Of a DNA stretch of 64,000 bases, positions 41,642-49,930 are shown in pieces (the first letter of the stretch is position 1; each line of letters begins with the position of its first letter). A program made the position numbers and the translations under genes. Origin of the DNA: Actinomycetes bacterium (lineage in GTDB: Bacteria > Actinomycetota > Thermoleophilia > BMS3ABIN01); the NCBI GenBank assembly GCA_021785935.1, contig JAJYOG010000002.1, positions 1 through 64,000 of the forward strand, read 5' to 3'. The notes beneath the pieces are model-generated. The model was not told where the DNA came from, searched no databases, and saw only the letters and a list, made by a program, of their open reading frames with translations.

Positions 41642-42742
41642 TCAGGTTTGCGCCACAAATTCGCGCAGCGCGAGCACAACCGCCTGCAGCTGCGCCTCGG
41701 AAATCTCGGGAAATATTGGTATCGATAATATTTCATGAACTGCCTGCCCGGTCACCGGCAGCGAGGCCGCCGCAGCGTCGGCGTATGCCGGCTGTAAATG
41801 CGCCGGCACCGGGTAGTGCACCAGGGTCTGAACACCGCATCTGGCTAAAAATGCCTGCAGCTCGCCTCTTTGGGGAGACCGGATGACGTATAGATGATAA
41901 ACGTGGCGCGCCCATCCCTTCTCCACCGGCAAATTGAGAACGCCATTTAGATTCTTGCGATAATAGTCAGCCACCTGGCGGCGGCGCTCGGTGGCGTGAT
42001 CCAGCACCTTGAGCTTTACGCGCAGGATCGCGGCCTGCAGCTCGTCCAGCCTGCTGACTTCACCCCGGTAAATATTGCGATATCTTTCGCTTCCCTGGCC
42101 GCAATTGGACAGCGACCGGATCCTGGCGGCAAGATCGGAATCATCGGTGGTTACTGCTCCACCATCTCCGCAGGCGCCAAGGTTCTTGGTCGGATAAAAA
42201 CTGAAGCAGCCGGCGACGCCCATGGTGCCAACGCTCCTGCCGTTGAAGGCCGCTCCGTGTGCCTGGGCGCAGTCCTCGACAACAAACAGGCCATGTTTTT
42301 CAGCGAAATCGAGGACTGGGTCCATATTGACGGGATGGCCATAGAGATGAACCGGAATAACCGCCTTCGTTTTTTCCGATAGGGCGGCTTCCAGACCGGC
42401 GGGATCCAGGCAATAAGTATCGGCCTCGATATCGATGAAAACCGGGGTGGCTCCCGCCTTTGAAATCGACAATGCCGTGTTCACGGCTGTATGGGAAACC
42501 GTGATGACTTCATCACCGGCGCCGATTGCCAGCGCCTTGAGCGTCAGATAGAGCGCGTCGGTTCCGGAACCAACGCCGACCGCATGCGAGGTCCCGACCC
42601 AGCTTGCGAATTCATCCTCGAAAGCAGCCAGGTTGCCGCCAAGTACATAGGCGCCGCTGGCGAGTACACTCAGGACAGCCTCGTCAATCTCTTCTTTCAG
42701 ACCGCGATAGCCCGCAGCCAGATCAACGTAGGGGACATCCAT
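41642..42742 (-). CDS. DegT/DnrJ/EryC1/StrS aminotransferase
   Basis: 366-residue PLP-dependent aminotransferase acting on keto sugars bound to a nucleotide (the ArnB/WecE/PerA class). Motifs: MDVPYVDLAAGYRGLKEEI, GSGTDALYLTLKAL, HLYGHPVNMD, and the lysine that forms the PLP Schiff base in FSFYPTKNLGACGDGGAV. The protein gives the cluster an amino sugar, possibly from a 4-keto intermediate of the rfbB product. It overlaps nothing but is only three bases from the SPASM gene upstream, so the two are co-translated. The exact regiochemistry (C3 or C4) is not readable. Confidence 0.93.
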   Translation of the reverse strand: MDVPYVDLAAGYRGLKEEIDEAVLSVLASGAYVLGGNLAAFEDEFASWVGTSHAVGVGSGTDALYLTLKALAIGAGDEVITVSHTAVNTALSISKAGATPVFIDIEADTYCLDPAGLEAALSEKTKAVIPVHLYGHPVNMDPVLDFAEKHGLFVVEDCAQAHGAAFNGRSVGTMGVAGCFSFYPTKNLGACGDGGAVTTDDSDLAARIRSLSNCGQGSERYRNIYRGEVSRLDELQAAILRVKLKVLDHATERRRQVADYYRKNLNGVLNLPVEKGWARHVYHLYVIRSPQRGELQAFLARCGVQTLVHYPVPAHLQPAYADAAAASLPVTGQAVHEILSIPIFPEISEAQLQAVVLALREFVAQT

Positions 42743-42745
42743 GCG

Positions 42746-43840
42746 TTAGATAAACTCCAGGTGCTTTCTGTTTTCGACGATCCAGGCGCGGGCAAGAGTT
42801 GCCGCCTCGTGGAAAGGACAATCAAAAATAGCGCACTCTTTCGGATTGGTGCTGCGAAATGCTTCGTAATGCTTCTCGCTGTACCAGATCTCAGGGAAAC
42901 TCTTTTCATAAATGTTACCGATCTTGTGGCTGTCCTTGCGGTGATGGAAAAAGGCGCACAGGTACATATCTCCCTTGGCATCAACAACCGGATGAATCGG
43001 ATTGAGGAAGCAGCGCCCAATCGGCTTGGTCTTCTCGAGGCTGCCGAACACCTGGAAATCCTCATTGCTAAGTTCCTGAGCCCGGCGGGCCACTTCGCGC
43101 GCCTTATCGAGAGTCTCGCCCCCAATCGTGAATTTACTGGCCCTCAAGGCTTTGAACTGGAGATAATCAAGCCCGATTTCACGCGCGAGTTCGGCGGCCT
43201 GAGCCAGCTCCTGCCAGTTCTTGGAGGAAACCAGGTACTTGGCCCCCACGGTCGCCGTCCCAAACTTTTGGTCGCTCGACCGGCGTGGACCACCCTTGCC
43301 AGCTTTCCCCCGGGCTCCGTTCCTGGTCTTGTAGCCGATCACCGTCTTCAGATTGCCGATCAGCTTTTCGAAATCATTTCGTCCATGGATCTTCCTGTAG
43401 GTTTCCGGGGTGCCAGCATCGAAGGCAATGCGAAGAAACAAAAGGTTCTGCACCAGGAACTCCGCAAGCTCGTCTGTAAGAAGGGTGCCGTTGGAAAACA
43501 TCCCCACTTTGAGCCCTTTGCCGCGCATGTAAGCGATCGCCTGAATGATTTGGGGATACATCAGCGGTTCGCCTCCCCCCGATATTTCCACACCCTCAAC
43601 GCCGAGTTCGGCAAAGTCAGATACCACATCCTTCATGGTGTCAAAGTTGAGAAACTGGTCTTCCGATTTATGCATGTAACGTGAATGGCAACCGGCGCAT
43701 GCATGGTTGCAAACGTTCGACAGAAAGAACTCCATCGTCCTCGGCACCGGCATTTTACCGGATAGTATCTGCTGCACCTCGTGGTAGCAGGAGAGAATCT
43801 TCATGGCCCCAATGGGGGCTTTATCGATGCTTACTTCCAT
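42746..43840 (-). CDS. Radical SAM/SPASM protein
   Basis: 364-residue radical SAM protein. CxxxCxxC at Cys44/48/51 (SNVCNHACAGCHS), GGGEPLMYP for SAM, and a SPASM-like tail (GRCFLNP, DMYLCAFFHH, KECAIFDCPFHE). A basic insert (TRNGARGKAGKGGPRRSS) interrupts the barrel near residue 180. Relatives include dehydrogenases of amino sugars (BtrN/NeoN-like chemistry), and its coupling to a DegT aminotransferase makes an amino- or keto-sugar substrate attractive: dehydrogenation followed by transamination. This is inference. It follows the GT2 gene by 25 bases. Confidence 0.9.
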   Translation of the reverse strand: MEVSIDKAPIGAMKILSCYHEVQQILSGKMPVPRTMEFFLSNVCNHACAGCHSRYMHKSEDQFLNFDTMKDVVSDFAELGVEGVEISGGGEPLMYPQIIQAIAYMRGKGLKVGMFSNGTLLTDELAEFLVQNLLFLRIAFDAGTPETYRKIHGRNDFEKLIGNLKTVIGYKTRNGARGKAGKGGPRRSSDQKFGTATVGAKYLVSSKNWQELAQAAELAREIGLDYLQFKALRASKFTIGGETLDKAREVARRAQELSNEDFQVFGSLEKTKPIGRCFLNPIHPVVDAKGDMYLCAFFHHRKDSHKIGNIYEKSFPEIWYSEKHYEAFRSTNPKECAIFDCPFHEAATLARAWIVENRKHLEFI

Positions 43841-43865
43841 TCAAGCCATCCGTTCATACTGCTTT

Positions 43866-44600
43866 TCAAACAGCTGCGCGTCCCTGATGTTGCTGCCGGG
43901 TGAGGCGCCGTTTGACCCTGAGGGTGCCTTTAAGCATTTTCACACTCTCGCTCCATACTTCTGTTTCACCGCTGGTCGTGTCGTGAAACCAGGGAAGCCC
44001 CACTTCGACAACTTTGTAACCGGCGCCATGTGCAAGAGCAATGAACTCTACCAACATTTCAAATCCATCCGCACTGAGTTCGACAGACTGTAATAGCCTC
44101 TTGTGAAACCCGATAAAACCTGTTTGCGTATCGACAATATCCAGATGAAACAATAACCGTGTCAGAACCGTATAACCCTTGCTGAATATCCGGCGCTTGA
44201 GCGGATAGTCAGCCTTGATGCCCACATATCTCGAGCCGACTGCGAAGTCAGCTTCCTTAAGAGCGGCCAATAAAGTCGGAATCGTCACTTCAGCCGGCAT
44301 TGCCAGATCGCAATCCATTTGAATGATGATTTCACCCCGGGCGGCCGCATACATTTCCCGATAGGTAAAACCTGCCCCCCTGTTGGGGAAGTGGCTGGTT
44401 ATCCGCACAGCTGGGTCGGCTGCGGCAATCGCCTCGAGTTTCGATAAAGTCGAATCGCCGCTTCCGTCGTTGCCAAAAATGATCTCATACGAAACGCCCT
44501 GCGCTTCGCACGTACCCTTGACGCGGCGGTAACTTGCGTCAATTATCGCCTCTTCATTGTAGCAGGGCACGACTACACTGATCGAGGGCACAGACTTCAA
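43866..44600 (-). CDS. DPM1-like GT2 glycosyltransferase
   Basis: 244-residue GT-A transferase. Motifs: ISVVVPCYNEEAIIDASY, IIFGNDGSGDSTLSKLEAI, IIQMDCDLAMPAE (DXD), FAVGSRYVGIKAD, DTQTGFIGFHKRLLQ. It lacks C-terminal helices, and is more distant from 40919 and 49214 than these are from each other. Probably forms a polyprenyl-phosphate sugar or adds a sugar to a lipid carrier. The TTG start overlaps the stop of the upstream B12-type radical SAM gene (44597-44600, TTGA). Confidence 0.9.
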   Translation of the reverse strand: MKSVPSISVVVPCYNEEAIIDASYRRVKGTCEAQGVSYEIIFGNDGSGDSTLSKLEAIAAADPAVRITSHFPNRGAGFTYREMYAAARGEIIIQMDCDLAMPAEVTIPTLLAALKEADFAVGSRYVGIKADYPLKRRIFSKGYTVLTRLLFHLDIVDTQTGFIGFHKRLLQSVELSADGFEMLVEFIALAHGAGYKVVEVGLPWFHDTTSGETEVWSESVKMLKGTLRVKRRLTRQQHQGRAAV

Positions 44601-46021
44601 AGCAGGTCCCTCCGGTTTGGATCGCGCCGGGAGGCGACAGCATAACGCAAGAAGTCGCGCGACGCCTTGAGGGTTTCCCCGGGATGACGCGCCAGGTTGC
44701 CGAACTTTCCGGCAATGAACGACGGCCTTAAATAATAACGGCGATAAAATTCCGCTTCGCGCTCCGTCCCGGCCTGGTCCTTGAATTCACAGGTGTACGG
44801 TAACAACGCGAAGTCGATATTATCCTTCTCGCTTTCGTAAAGCTCTGTATTGGGATAGGGCACCAGAGTAGAAACGGCGATAAACTCAAGATTCAGGTCT
44901 CTCGCCAGCTTGAGGCTCATCTCGAAATCATCCCGAGTTTCCACGGGTGCGCCGACTATGAACCAGCCGACCATTTCCAGGCCGCTGGCACGAACCTGCC
45001 GCAGGTTATCCATTACCTGTTCCAGCTGGTATCCCCTCTTAAGGTAGTCGATCACCTTCTGCGAGCCGCTCTCGATGCCCACGTAAACACGGCTGCAGCC
45101 GGCGCTTCGCAGGGCTTCGGCTATTTCACCGTCAATGGTATTCGGCCGGGTCAGACAGCTCCAGGTTATGTCTGCGCCCAGGGCTTTCAGTCCCTCACAG
45201 ATCTCTAGAACCCTGCGCCTGGAAGCGGTGAAGGTATCGTCCATGAAGCGGAAGTACTTTATTCCGTACCCTTCAACAGCCGCCGCAACTTCGCCAACGA
45301 CATGGCCGGCGGAGGCCATGACAAACTTGCGGCCGTAGGTGCGAACACAATAGGCGCAGGGAAAAGGGCAGCCGCGTGAAGACAGAAAAGTCGTGTAGGG
45401 ATGGCCGAAAAAGGGCTCGCCGTAGAGCGAATGATCGATGGCCCCCTGATCGGCATAAGGCAGATCGTCGAGTGAAGGGTTGCGCTGGAACTCCGCCGGT
45501 TCGAAGCCCGACTCTCCCAGAATCGCCACTCCCTCACCAGCTAGCTCCCCGCCGCTTGCCCGCCTTTCCAGCAGAGCGCGAAAAACCAGGTCGGGCTCGC
45601 CGGCGAGGACAAAATCGGCGCCGGTGGCTTTCATCGTCTCCTCGCCGTAATTGCTCGGCAGATGCCCAAAGCAACCGACCAGTGCTTCTGGTTGCTGATG
45701 CCGCAAACGCGCGAGGAAATCGACGTCATTGTCGAAATACTCGATCGCCATGATGGATAGGATGATATCCGGATCAAAAGCGCTCACTGACCTGAGTGCC
45801 TCCTCCACGGAAAGCCGCTCGGCGATGCAATCAAGAAGCCGGACTTCACAGCCGTCGACCAGCTTGGCCTGCGCCGATAGATACATGAGCTCAAGCGGTG
45901 GAAAAAGGAAGTTGGGCGCATTGTAAGAACAAACATAGCGCCGAATAATTTGTGAATGGTACGGAGGATTGATTAATAGAATTCTCAAGGTCCCTTTATC
46001 TACATATCGAAGTGCGGGCAT
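44597..46021 (-). CDS. B12-binding-domain radical SAM protein
   Basis: Cobalamin-type radical SAM protein, 474 residues from ATG 46021. B12-like domain about 1-150 (RILLINPPYHS, FPPLELMYLSAQ, VGCFGHLPSNYGEE), cluster cysteines 218/222/225 in SSRGCPFPCAYCVRTYG, then FMDDTFTASRRR and YVGIESGSQKVID. The track gives TTG 46039 as start, but a TATACT box at 46030-46035 covers that region and ends eight bases before ATG 46021, so a leaderless ATG start fits better. First gene of the second long minus-strand operon. Function unknown. Confidence 0.92.
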   Translation of the reverse strand: MPALRYVDKGTLRILLINPPYHSQIIRRYVCSYNAPNFLFPPLELMYLSAQAKLVDGCEVRLLDCIAERLSVEEALRSVSAFDPDIILSIMAIEYFDNDVDFLARLRHQQPEALVGCFGHLPSNYGEETMKATGADFVLAGEPDLVFRALLERRASGGELAGEGVAILGESGFEPAEFQRNPSLDDLPYADQGAIDHSLYGEPFFGHPYTTFLSSRGCPFPCAYCVRTYGRKFVMASAGHVVGEVAAAVEGYGIKYFRFMDDTFTASRRRVLEICEGLKALGADITWSCLTRPNTIDGEIAEALRSAGCSRVYVGIESGSQKVIDYLKRGYQLEQVMDNLRQVRASGLEMVGWFIVGAPVETRDDFEMSLKLARDLNLEFIAVSTLVPYPNTELYESEKDNIDFALLPYTCEFKDQAGTEREAEFYRRYYLRPSFIAGKFGNLARHPGETLKASRDFLRYAVASRRDPNRRDLL

Positions 46022-46029
46022 CTTCTGGT

Positions 46030-46035
46030 AGTATA
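46030..46035 (-). promoter_or_regulatory. -10 box (TATACT), leaderless start of the B12-type radical SAM gene
   Basis: Minus-strand TATACT ends eight bases before ATG 46021, with no Shine-Dalgarno between. It opens the operon that runs to about 27491, back to back with the plus-strand -10 box at 46077. Confidence 0.5.
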
Positions 46036-46076
46036 GCAAGTAATCGGGGCGCGCAAGCCCTTACCCACGCTGTTTT

Positions 46077-46082
46077 TAAACT
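46077..46082 (+). promoter_or_regulatory. -10 box (TAAACT), leaderless start of the SMR pair
   Basis: TAAACT ends five bases before ATG 46088 with no ribosome site, the same arrangement as at 46030 on the other strand. No -35 consensus. Confidence 0.4.
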
Positions 46083-46087
46083 GACTT

Positions 46088-46468
46088 ATGATCCTAATTA
46101 TTATCGTCATTACAATCTTTGCCAACCTCGCTGATCTGTGTTTAAAAATCGGCGCCAACCGTGCCGGCGACGCGCTCGGTGACCCTCTCGCGATTTTTCT
46201 AACTCCCTGGATCTGGCTGGGAGCAGTCCTCGGTATTGGCTCGATGGCCCTCTGGATTTACATTCTGGGACGCCATCACATCAGTCATGCTTACCCGATA
46301 TTTGTCGGGCTGGGGTTTGTCAACATCACTCTGGCTTCCTGGCTCTTCCTGCATGAGGAGATCAGTTCCACACGCCTGGCCGGCATCGCCCTGATACTGA
46401 TGGGCATTGTGATTGTCCATTTTCAATCAAAGGAACCGGCAGCCGGCACATCCAAGGCAGCCGGCTGA
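46088..46468 (+). CDS. SMR/EamA-type small membrane protein (ArnE/ArnF-like subunit)
   Basis: 126-residue protein with four predicted membrane helices, of the small multidrug resistance (DMT) superfamily. The pattern NLADLCLKIGANR in helix 1, HHISHAYPIFVGLGFVNI in helix 3 and EEISSTRLAGIALILMGIV in helix 4 is close to ArnE/ArnF and YdcZ-like proteins. ArnE/ArnF form a heterodimer that flips undecaprenyl-phosphate-aminoarabinose; the adjoining SMR gene makes the same pairing likely here. Neighbouring DPM1-like GT2, GT39 and DegT genes support a lipid-carried sugar as substrate, as inference. Probably leaderless. It overlaps the next gene's start by a few bases or ends next to it. Confidence 0.85.
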   Translation: MILIIIVITIFANLADLCLKIGANRAGDALGDPLAIFLTPWIWLGAVLGIGSMALWIYILGRHHISHAYPIFVGLGFVNITLASWLFLHEEISSTRLAGIALILMGIVIVHFQSKEPAAGTSKAAG

Positions 46469-46469
46469 G

Positions 46470-46835
46470 GTGCTCGCCGTCAAAATCATACTGGTGCTTC
46501 TGATCTCAATCACCGCTTCGCTGGGCAACACCTTGCTCAAGATTGGTTCCTCAACAGGGGATGGTGAAGAACTGCTCGTGCTGCGGCATCTTCCCCGCAC
46601 CTTCTTAAAGCCAGCCATTCTTGGTGGAGCCGCACTCTACGCTATTTCCCAGCTGCTCTGGATCACCATGCTCAGAATTGCGGACCTCTCCTTTGCCTAC
46701 CCCTTAATGATTGGACTTAATTTCACCCTGATCATGGGGATTGCCTGGTCTTACTTCAAGGAGCCGGTCTCTCTCGGCAAGCTCGGAGGCATCGTGCTGA
46801 TTTTCGCAGGGATTGTGGCGCTCGCGACCGGGTAA
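46470..46835 (+). CDS. SMR/EamA-type small membrane protein, second subunit
   Basis: 121-residue, four-helix partner of the preceding gene. Motifs: LISITASLGNTLLKIGSS in helix 1, RIADLSFAYPLMIGLNFTLIMG in helix 3 and FKEPVSLGKLGGIVLIFAGIVAL in helix 4. It is a paralogue of 46088 with the usual heterodimer features (NTLLK and LSFAYP). I place the start at GTG 46470, one base after the first gene's TGA, since the track start (TTG 46413) would add a charged, non-membrane leader of 19 residues inside the first gene. ArnE/ArnF-type function by analogy. Confidence 0.85.
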   Translation: MLAVKIILVLLISITASLGNTLLKIGSSTGDGEELLVLRHLPRTFLKPAILGGAALYAISQLLWITMLRIADLSFAYPLMIGLNFTLIMGIAWSYFKEPVSLGKLGGIVLIFAGIVALATG

Positions 46836-46865
46836 CTCATTGCTTGTTAGCGTCGCGGCCAAAAT

Positions 46866-46891
46866 ATCCGTTGCCCGTAAAATCCGTTGCC
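46866..46891. repeat. Short direct repeat after the SMR pair
   Basis: ATCCGTTGCC occurs twice 16 bases apart (46866-46875 and 46882-46891) in the 57-base gap between convergent genes. No hairpin or T-run is seen; significance is doubtful. Confidence 0.5.
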
Positions 46892-46892
46892 T

Positions 46893-48266
46893 CTACGTAC
46901 TGTAATCAACCAATGTCCGCAGCAGCTGCTTGACCTGCGCCGGACGGACTTTTCTGGCAAGACTCAATATCGGCCCCGGGCGCAGATAGAAGCTGTAGAC
47001 CGCCTGCCTCTGTCCGCGTTTAAGCTCAACAACATCCAGCTCACCGATAGCAAAAGGTGTGAAATAGTTGAGCGATTCAAAATCCAGTTGATCCGTACCG
47101 CCGCCCCCCTGAACATACTTATTGAAAATTTCCGATCCAGGGAGCGGCGACAACAGGGCGAAATTAGCGCGGTCGAGTGCGACCGCCCGGGCAAACCTGT
47201 TGGTTTCCTTGATGGTTTCATGCGTTTCCCCCGGTAAACCAATAATGAAGAAACCGTGGGTTTCAATACCGTGCTGTTTAACCATGGCGATTGCATCCGC
47301 GACCTTTTCCAGATCCAGCTTCTTGTTATTGATATCCAGAACCTTCTGGCTGCCGGACTCAATGCCGAAAGCTAGGCTGTAACATCCGGACCGTCGCATG
47401 AGCGATAGCAGCTCATTATCCAGAGAATCTACCCTGACGCCGTTGGGTGTGCACCAGGAGACATCAATTTCCCGCTTTATTATTTCATCACAGACCGCGG
47501 CGGCATGATTGGCGTTCAGAGTGAAGTTGTCATCCTCGAAATGAATCTCCTTCACCCCGAATTCCGTGACCAGGTATTCGATCTCGTCAACAATATTTTC
47601 CGCGGACCGCGTCCGCCATCCCCTTCCCCAAAGAGTCGTCGAGGCACAGAAGGTGCAATCGAAGGGACATCCCCGGCTGGTTATTACCGGCGCCACAGGA
47701 AACTCCTTGCATAGCAGCTGGTGGGGCTGATCGGGATAAGTTCGAGGGTCCATCAGCTCCCAGGCGGGAAATGGCAACGAATCCAGATCCTGAACAAAGG
47801 CGGAACGCGCCGATTGCATGCATTCACCGTCTACCCTCCGGCAGAAGTTGGGAATATCATCGAGAGGATGACCGGCAGCTATGTTATCTACCAGGCGCGG
47901 AAAAATCTGCTCTGCTTCACCAACTACCCCCAGCTCGACATCGAGGTCGCCGATTGCTTTGCCGGCAAGAGCGGTGATATGCGGCCCGCCAACGACGACC
48001 GGAACTACCGGCATCTCTCGCTTGACAATCGAGATCAGTTCACGCGCCTGGAGAAACGCCGTGCTGAGGACGCTCACGCCGATGAGGTCCGGCTGTAGAT
48101 GCTTCAGCGCCTCAGCACCCTGCCGGGGGTCAAGCTGTTCTTTCGCCAGATCGAGGATGGCGGCATCGTGTCCGTTTTGCCGGGTAACGGCGGCAAGATA
48201 ACCAAGCCCCAGGGGCGGCGTAATCGTGTGAGCTTTCGAATCGGGAGCGACAAGAACGACTTTCAT
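46893..48266 (-). CDS. B12-binding-domain radical SAM protein
   Basis: 457-residue cobalamin-type radical SAM protein, the sixth in the window. B12-like domain about 1-140 (MKVVLVAPDSKAHTITPPLGLGYLAAV, VPVVVGGPHITALAG, GVVGEAEQ), cluster cysteines 200/204/207 in TSRGCPFDCTFCAST, then FEDDNFTLNANHA, AFGIESGSQKVL and GLPGETHET. It lies 49 bases downstream of the methyltransferase gene. Substrate unknown; a methylation or ring-forming step on the glycan or its lipid is possible. Confidence 0.92.
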   Translation of the reverse strand: MKVVLVAPDSKAHTITPPLGLGYLAAVTRQNGHDAAILDLAKEQLDPRQGAEALKHLQPDLIGVSVLSTAFLQARELISIVKREMPVVPVVVGGPHITALAGKAIGDLDVELGVVGEAEQIFPRLVDNIAAGHPLDDIPNFCRRVDGECMQSARSAFVQDLDSLPFPAWELMDPRTYPDQPHQLLCKEFPVAPVITSRGCPFDCTFCASTTLWGRGWRTRSAENIVDEIEYLVTEFGVKEIHFEDDNFTLNANHAAAVCDEIIKREIDVSWCTPNGVRVDSLDNELLSLMRRSGCYSLAFGIESGSQKVLDINNKKLDLEKVADAIAMVKQHGIETHGFFIIGLPGETHETIKETNRFARAVALDRANFALLSPLPGSEIFNKYVQGGGGTDQLDFESLNYFTPFAIGELDVVELKRGQRQAVYSFYLRPGPILSLARKVRPAQVKQLLRTLVDYST

Positions 48267-48315
48267 GCAGTATTATTACGAGAAAGGCGAGAAATTAAAC
48301 CTGCGGAAATTCTTA

Positions 48316-49197
48316 TTAACGGTGAGACTCTTTGCGAGCCGCGACCATCAGATCGACATTCCTGAGGTTGATCATCCTTTTTCGCAGGCCCAACACATGC
48401 AGAAGGCGGTCAATCAGACGCGCCAGTGTTTCGCTGTACTGGGCCAGTTTACTCACCAGGAAATCCATGCTCACCAGAAACGGGCTGGACTGCATCCTGA
48501 CGATCTCAAATCCCGCTCGCGACATGACCTTGGCGATGCTGCGGCGGTCATAGTAGAAGATGTGCTCCCTGATCTTGGCGTATCCGAACCACTTGTTGCC
48601 CATGGCCCTGGCCCAGAAACTGCCGGCGTCGGGAATGCTGACAAAGAGATAGCCGCCGCTTTTCAAAATACGGCTGATTTGGTTCAGCTCCGCCAGCGGT
48701 TCGGTCAGATGTTCGAGTACGTCCCAGAGAACGACGACGTCGAACTCCTCATCAGCCAGCCTGGCCTCGCTGAGGGTTCCGGTAAAAATTCGCAGACCCA
48801 GGTTCTCGCGGCCCCACTCAGAAGCAAACCTAGAAATCTCCACTCCCTGGACATCGAAGCCCTGACGGGCGGCTTCGTCCAGAAACCATCCCGTGGCGCA
48901 ACCGGACTCGAGCAGCTTTCCTCCCGAAACGTAATTGCTCATGACCTGCAGGCGGCGGCGCGCCGTTTCCCTAACCTCTTCCTCCAGCCGGAAATAATCC
49001 TCATACCCCCACTCCAGGTGCTCACCGCTTTGAAAATATTGCTCCTGGTAACCGGAGAGCAGTTCCTCAAAGGATGAAGGGGGATAGACAAAGATGGCGC
49101 CGCAATCCTCGCATTGTTTCAGATCGATGCCCCGGATGGTGTAGAGACCTTTGACTGCCGGGGAAGAGCAAAGCCCGCAAGTTATCCTGTCACTCAT
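48316..49197 (-). CDS. Class I SAM-dependent methyltransferase with N-terminal zinc motif
   Basis: 293-residue methyltransferase. Two CxxC sets at the N-terminus (ITCGLCSSP, LKQCEDCGAIFVYPPSS), then the SAM core KLLESGCATGWFLDEAARQGF, QGVEISRFASEW, VVLWDVLEHLTEPL and YLFVSIPDAGSFWARAMG. It is a paralogue of 21132 and 23179. One difference: LESGCATG replaces the more common LDIGCGxG. It lies in a small operon with the B12-type radical SAM gene (downstream) and a DPM1-like GT2 (upstream, 16 bases), mirroring the MT-radical SAM grouping at 21132-25581. Confidence 0.92.
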   Translation of the reverse strand: MSDRITCGLCSSPAVKGLYTIRGIDLKQCEDCGAIFVYPPSSFEELLSGYQEQYFQSGEHLEWGYEDYFRLEEEVRETARRRLQVMSNYVSGGKLLESGCATGWFLDEAARQGFDVQGVEISRFASEWGRENLGLRIFTGTLSEARLADEEFDVVVLWDVLEHLTEPLAELNQISRILKSGGYLFVSIPDAGSFWARAMGNKWFGYAKIREHIFYYDRRSIAKVMSRAGFEIVRMQSSPFLVSMDFLVSKLAQYSETLARLIDRLLHVLGLRKRMINLRNVDLMVAARKESHR

Positions 49198-49213
49198 GAT
49201 AAAGGCCGGGGGC

Positions 49214-49909
49214 TCAAGCTCTTTTTTTCATAAGCCCTTTGAGCAGGCTCCAGACATACCGGTACGCTACCTTCCAGACGACAATCTGCGAATCGCCGGC
49301 CATACGCGGATACTCGTGTGCGGGTACCTCGGTTACCCTGAATCCCCGCCTGAGGCAATCCATGATCATCTCCTGCTCGATGGTAAAAATATTTTCATGC
49401 AGCTGGATTGTCTTGGCTGCCTTTTGAGAGATAGCACGAAAACCGTTCTGGCTGTCGGTCAACCGGACTCCCCAGCGATAGTTGATCGAGAGAGTGATTA
49501 CCGAGCTGCCGGTGCTGCGAATGAACTTGCCGATATCGCCGCCAAGCTCGTCGCTGCCGCCTGTCCATCGGGAGCCCACCACCAGGTCTGCTTCTTCAGC
49601 GATTATGGGGGCGGTCAAACTGGGAATGTCAGAGGCCCGATGGGAGCCGTCGGCGTCAATGAAGACAATGGCCTTACCAGCTCCGACCTCCATCGCCTTG
49701 CGGATGCCGTCACCCTTGCCATGGCCGTCGTCGCGGTGTACCGCGATCCCAAGCGACTTGGCGATCTCGCGGGTGCGGTCGGTCGAATTACCGTCGATCA
49801 GAATCGCTTCGTCACAATACGGCAGAACGGACTCAATGACCTTGCCGACCGTCGCCTCCTCGTTACGGGCGATAACGGCTACTGTGACATTTATTTTTTC
49901 CGTATTCAT
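49214..49909 (-). CDS. Polyprenyl-phosphate sugar synthase-like GT2 (DPM1 type)
   Basis: 231-residue close paralogue of 40919, sharing VTVAVIARNEEATVGKVI, IDGNSTDRTREIAKSLG, GKGDGIRKAMEVGAG, DADGSHRASDIP, VVGSRWTGGSDELGGDIGKFIRSTG-type blocks and a NGFRAIS segment. No membrane helices. By family it would make a polyprenyl-phosphate sugar from a nucleotide sugar at the cytoplasmic face. Two copies of the same enzyme in different operons suggests a duplicated module, possibly for a second sugar or for copies used under different conditions. Confidence 0.92.
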   Translation of the reverse strand: MNTEKINVTVAVIARNEEATVGKVIESVLPYCDEAILIDGNSTDRTREIAKSLGIAVHRDDGHGKGDGIRKAMEVGAGKAIVFIDADGSHRASDIPSLTAPIIAEEADLVVGSRWTGGSDELGGDIGKFIRSTGSSVITLSINYRWGVRLTDSQNGFRAISQKAAKTIQLHENIFTIEQEMIMDCLRRGFRVTEVPAHEYPRMAGDSQIVVWKVAYRYVWSLLKGLMKKRA

Positions 49910-49930
49910 TGCTTGATTGCCGGCTTTTGG

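Noticed and set aside
42491-43684. 397-residue plus-strand ORF
   Set aside because: Lies opposite the DegT aminotransferase and SPASM genes, both with clear motifs. Long antisense frames are expected with this codon use.
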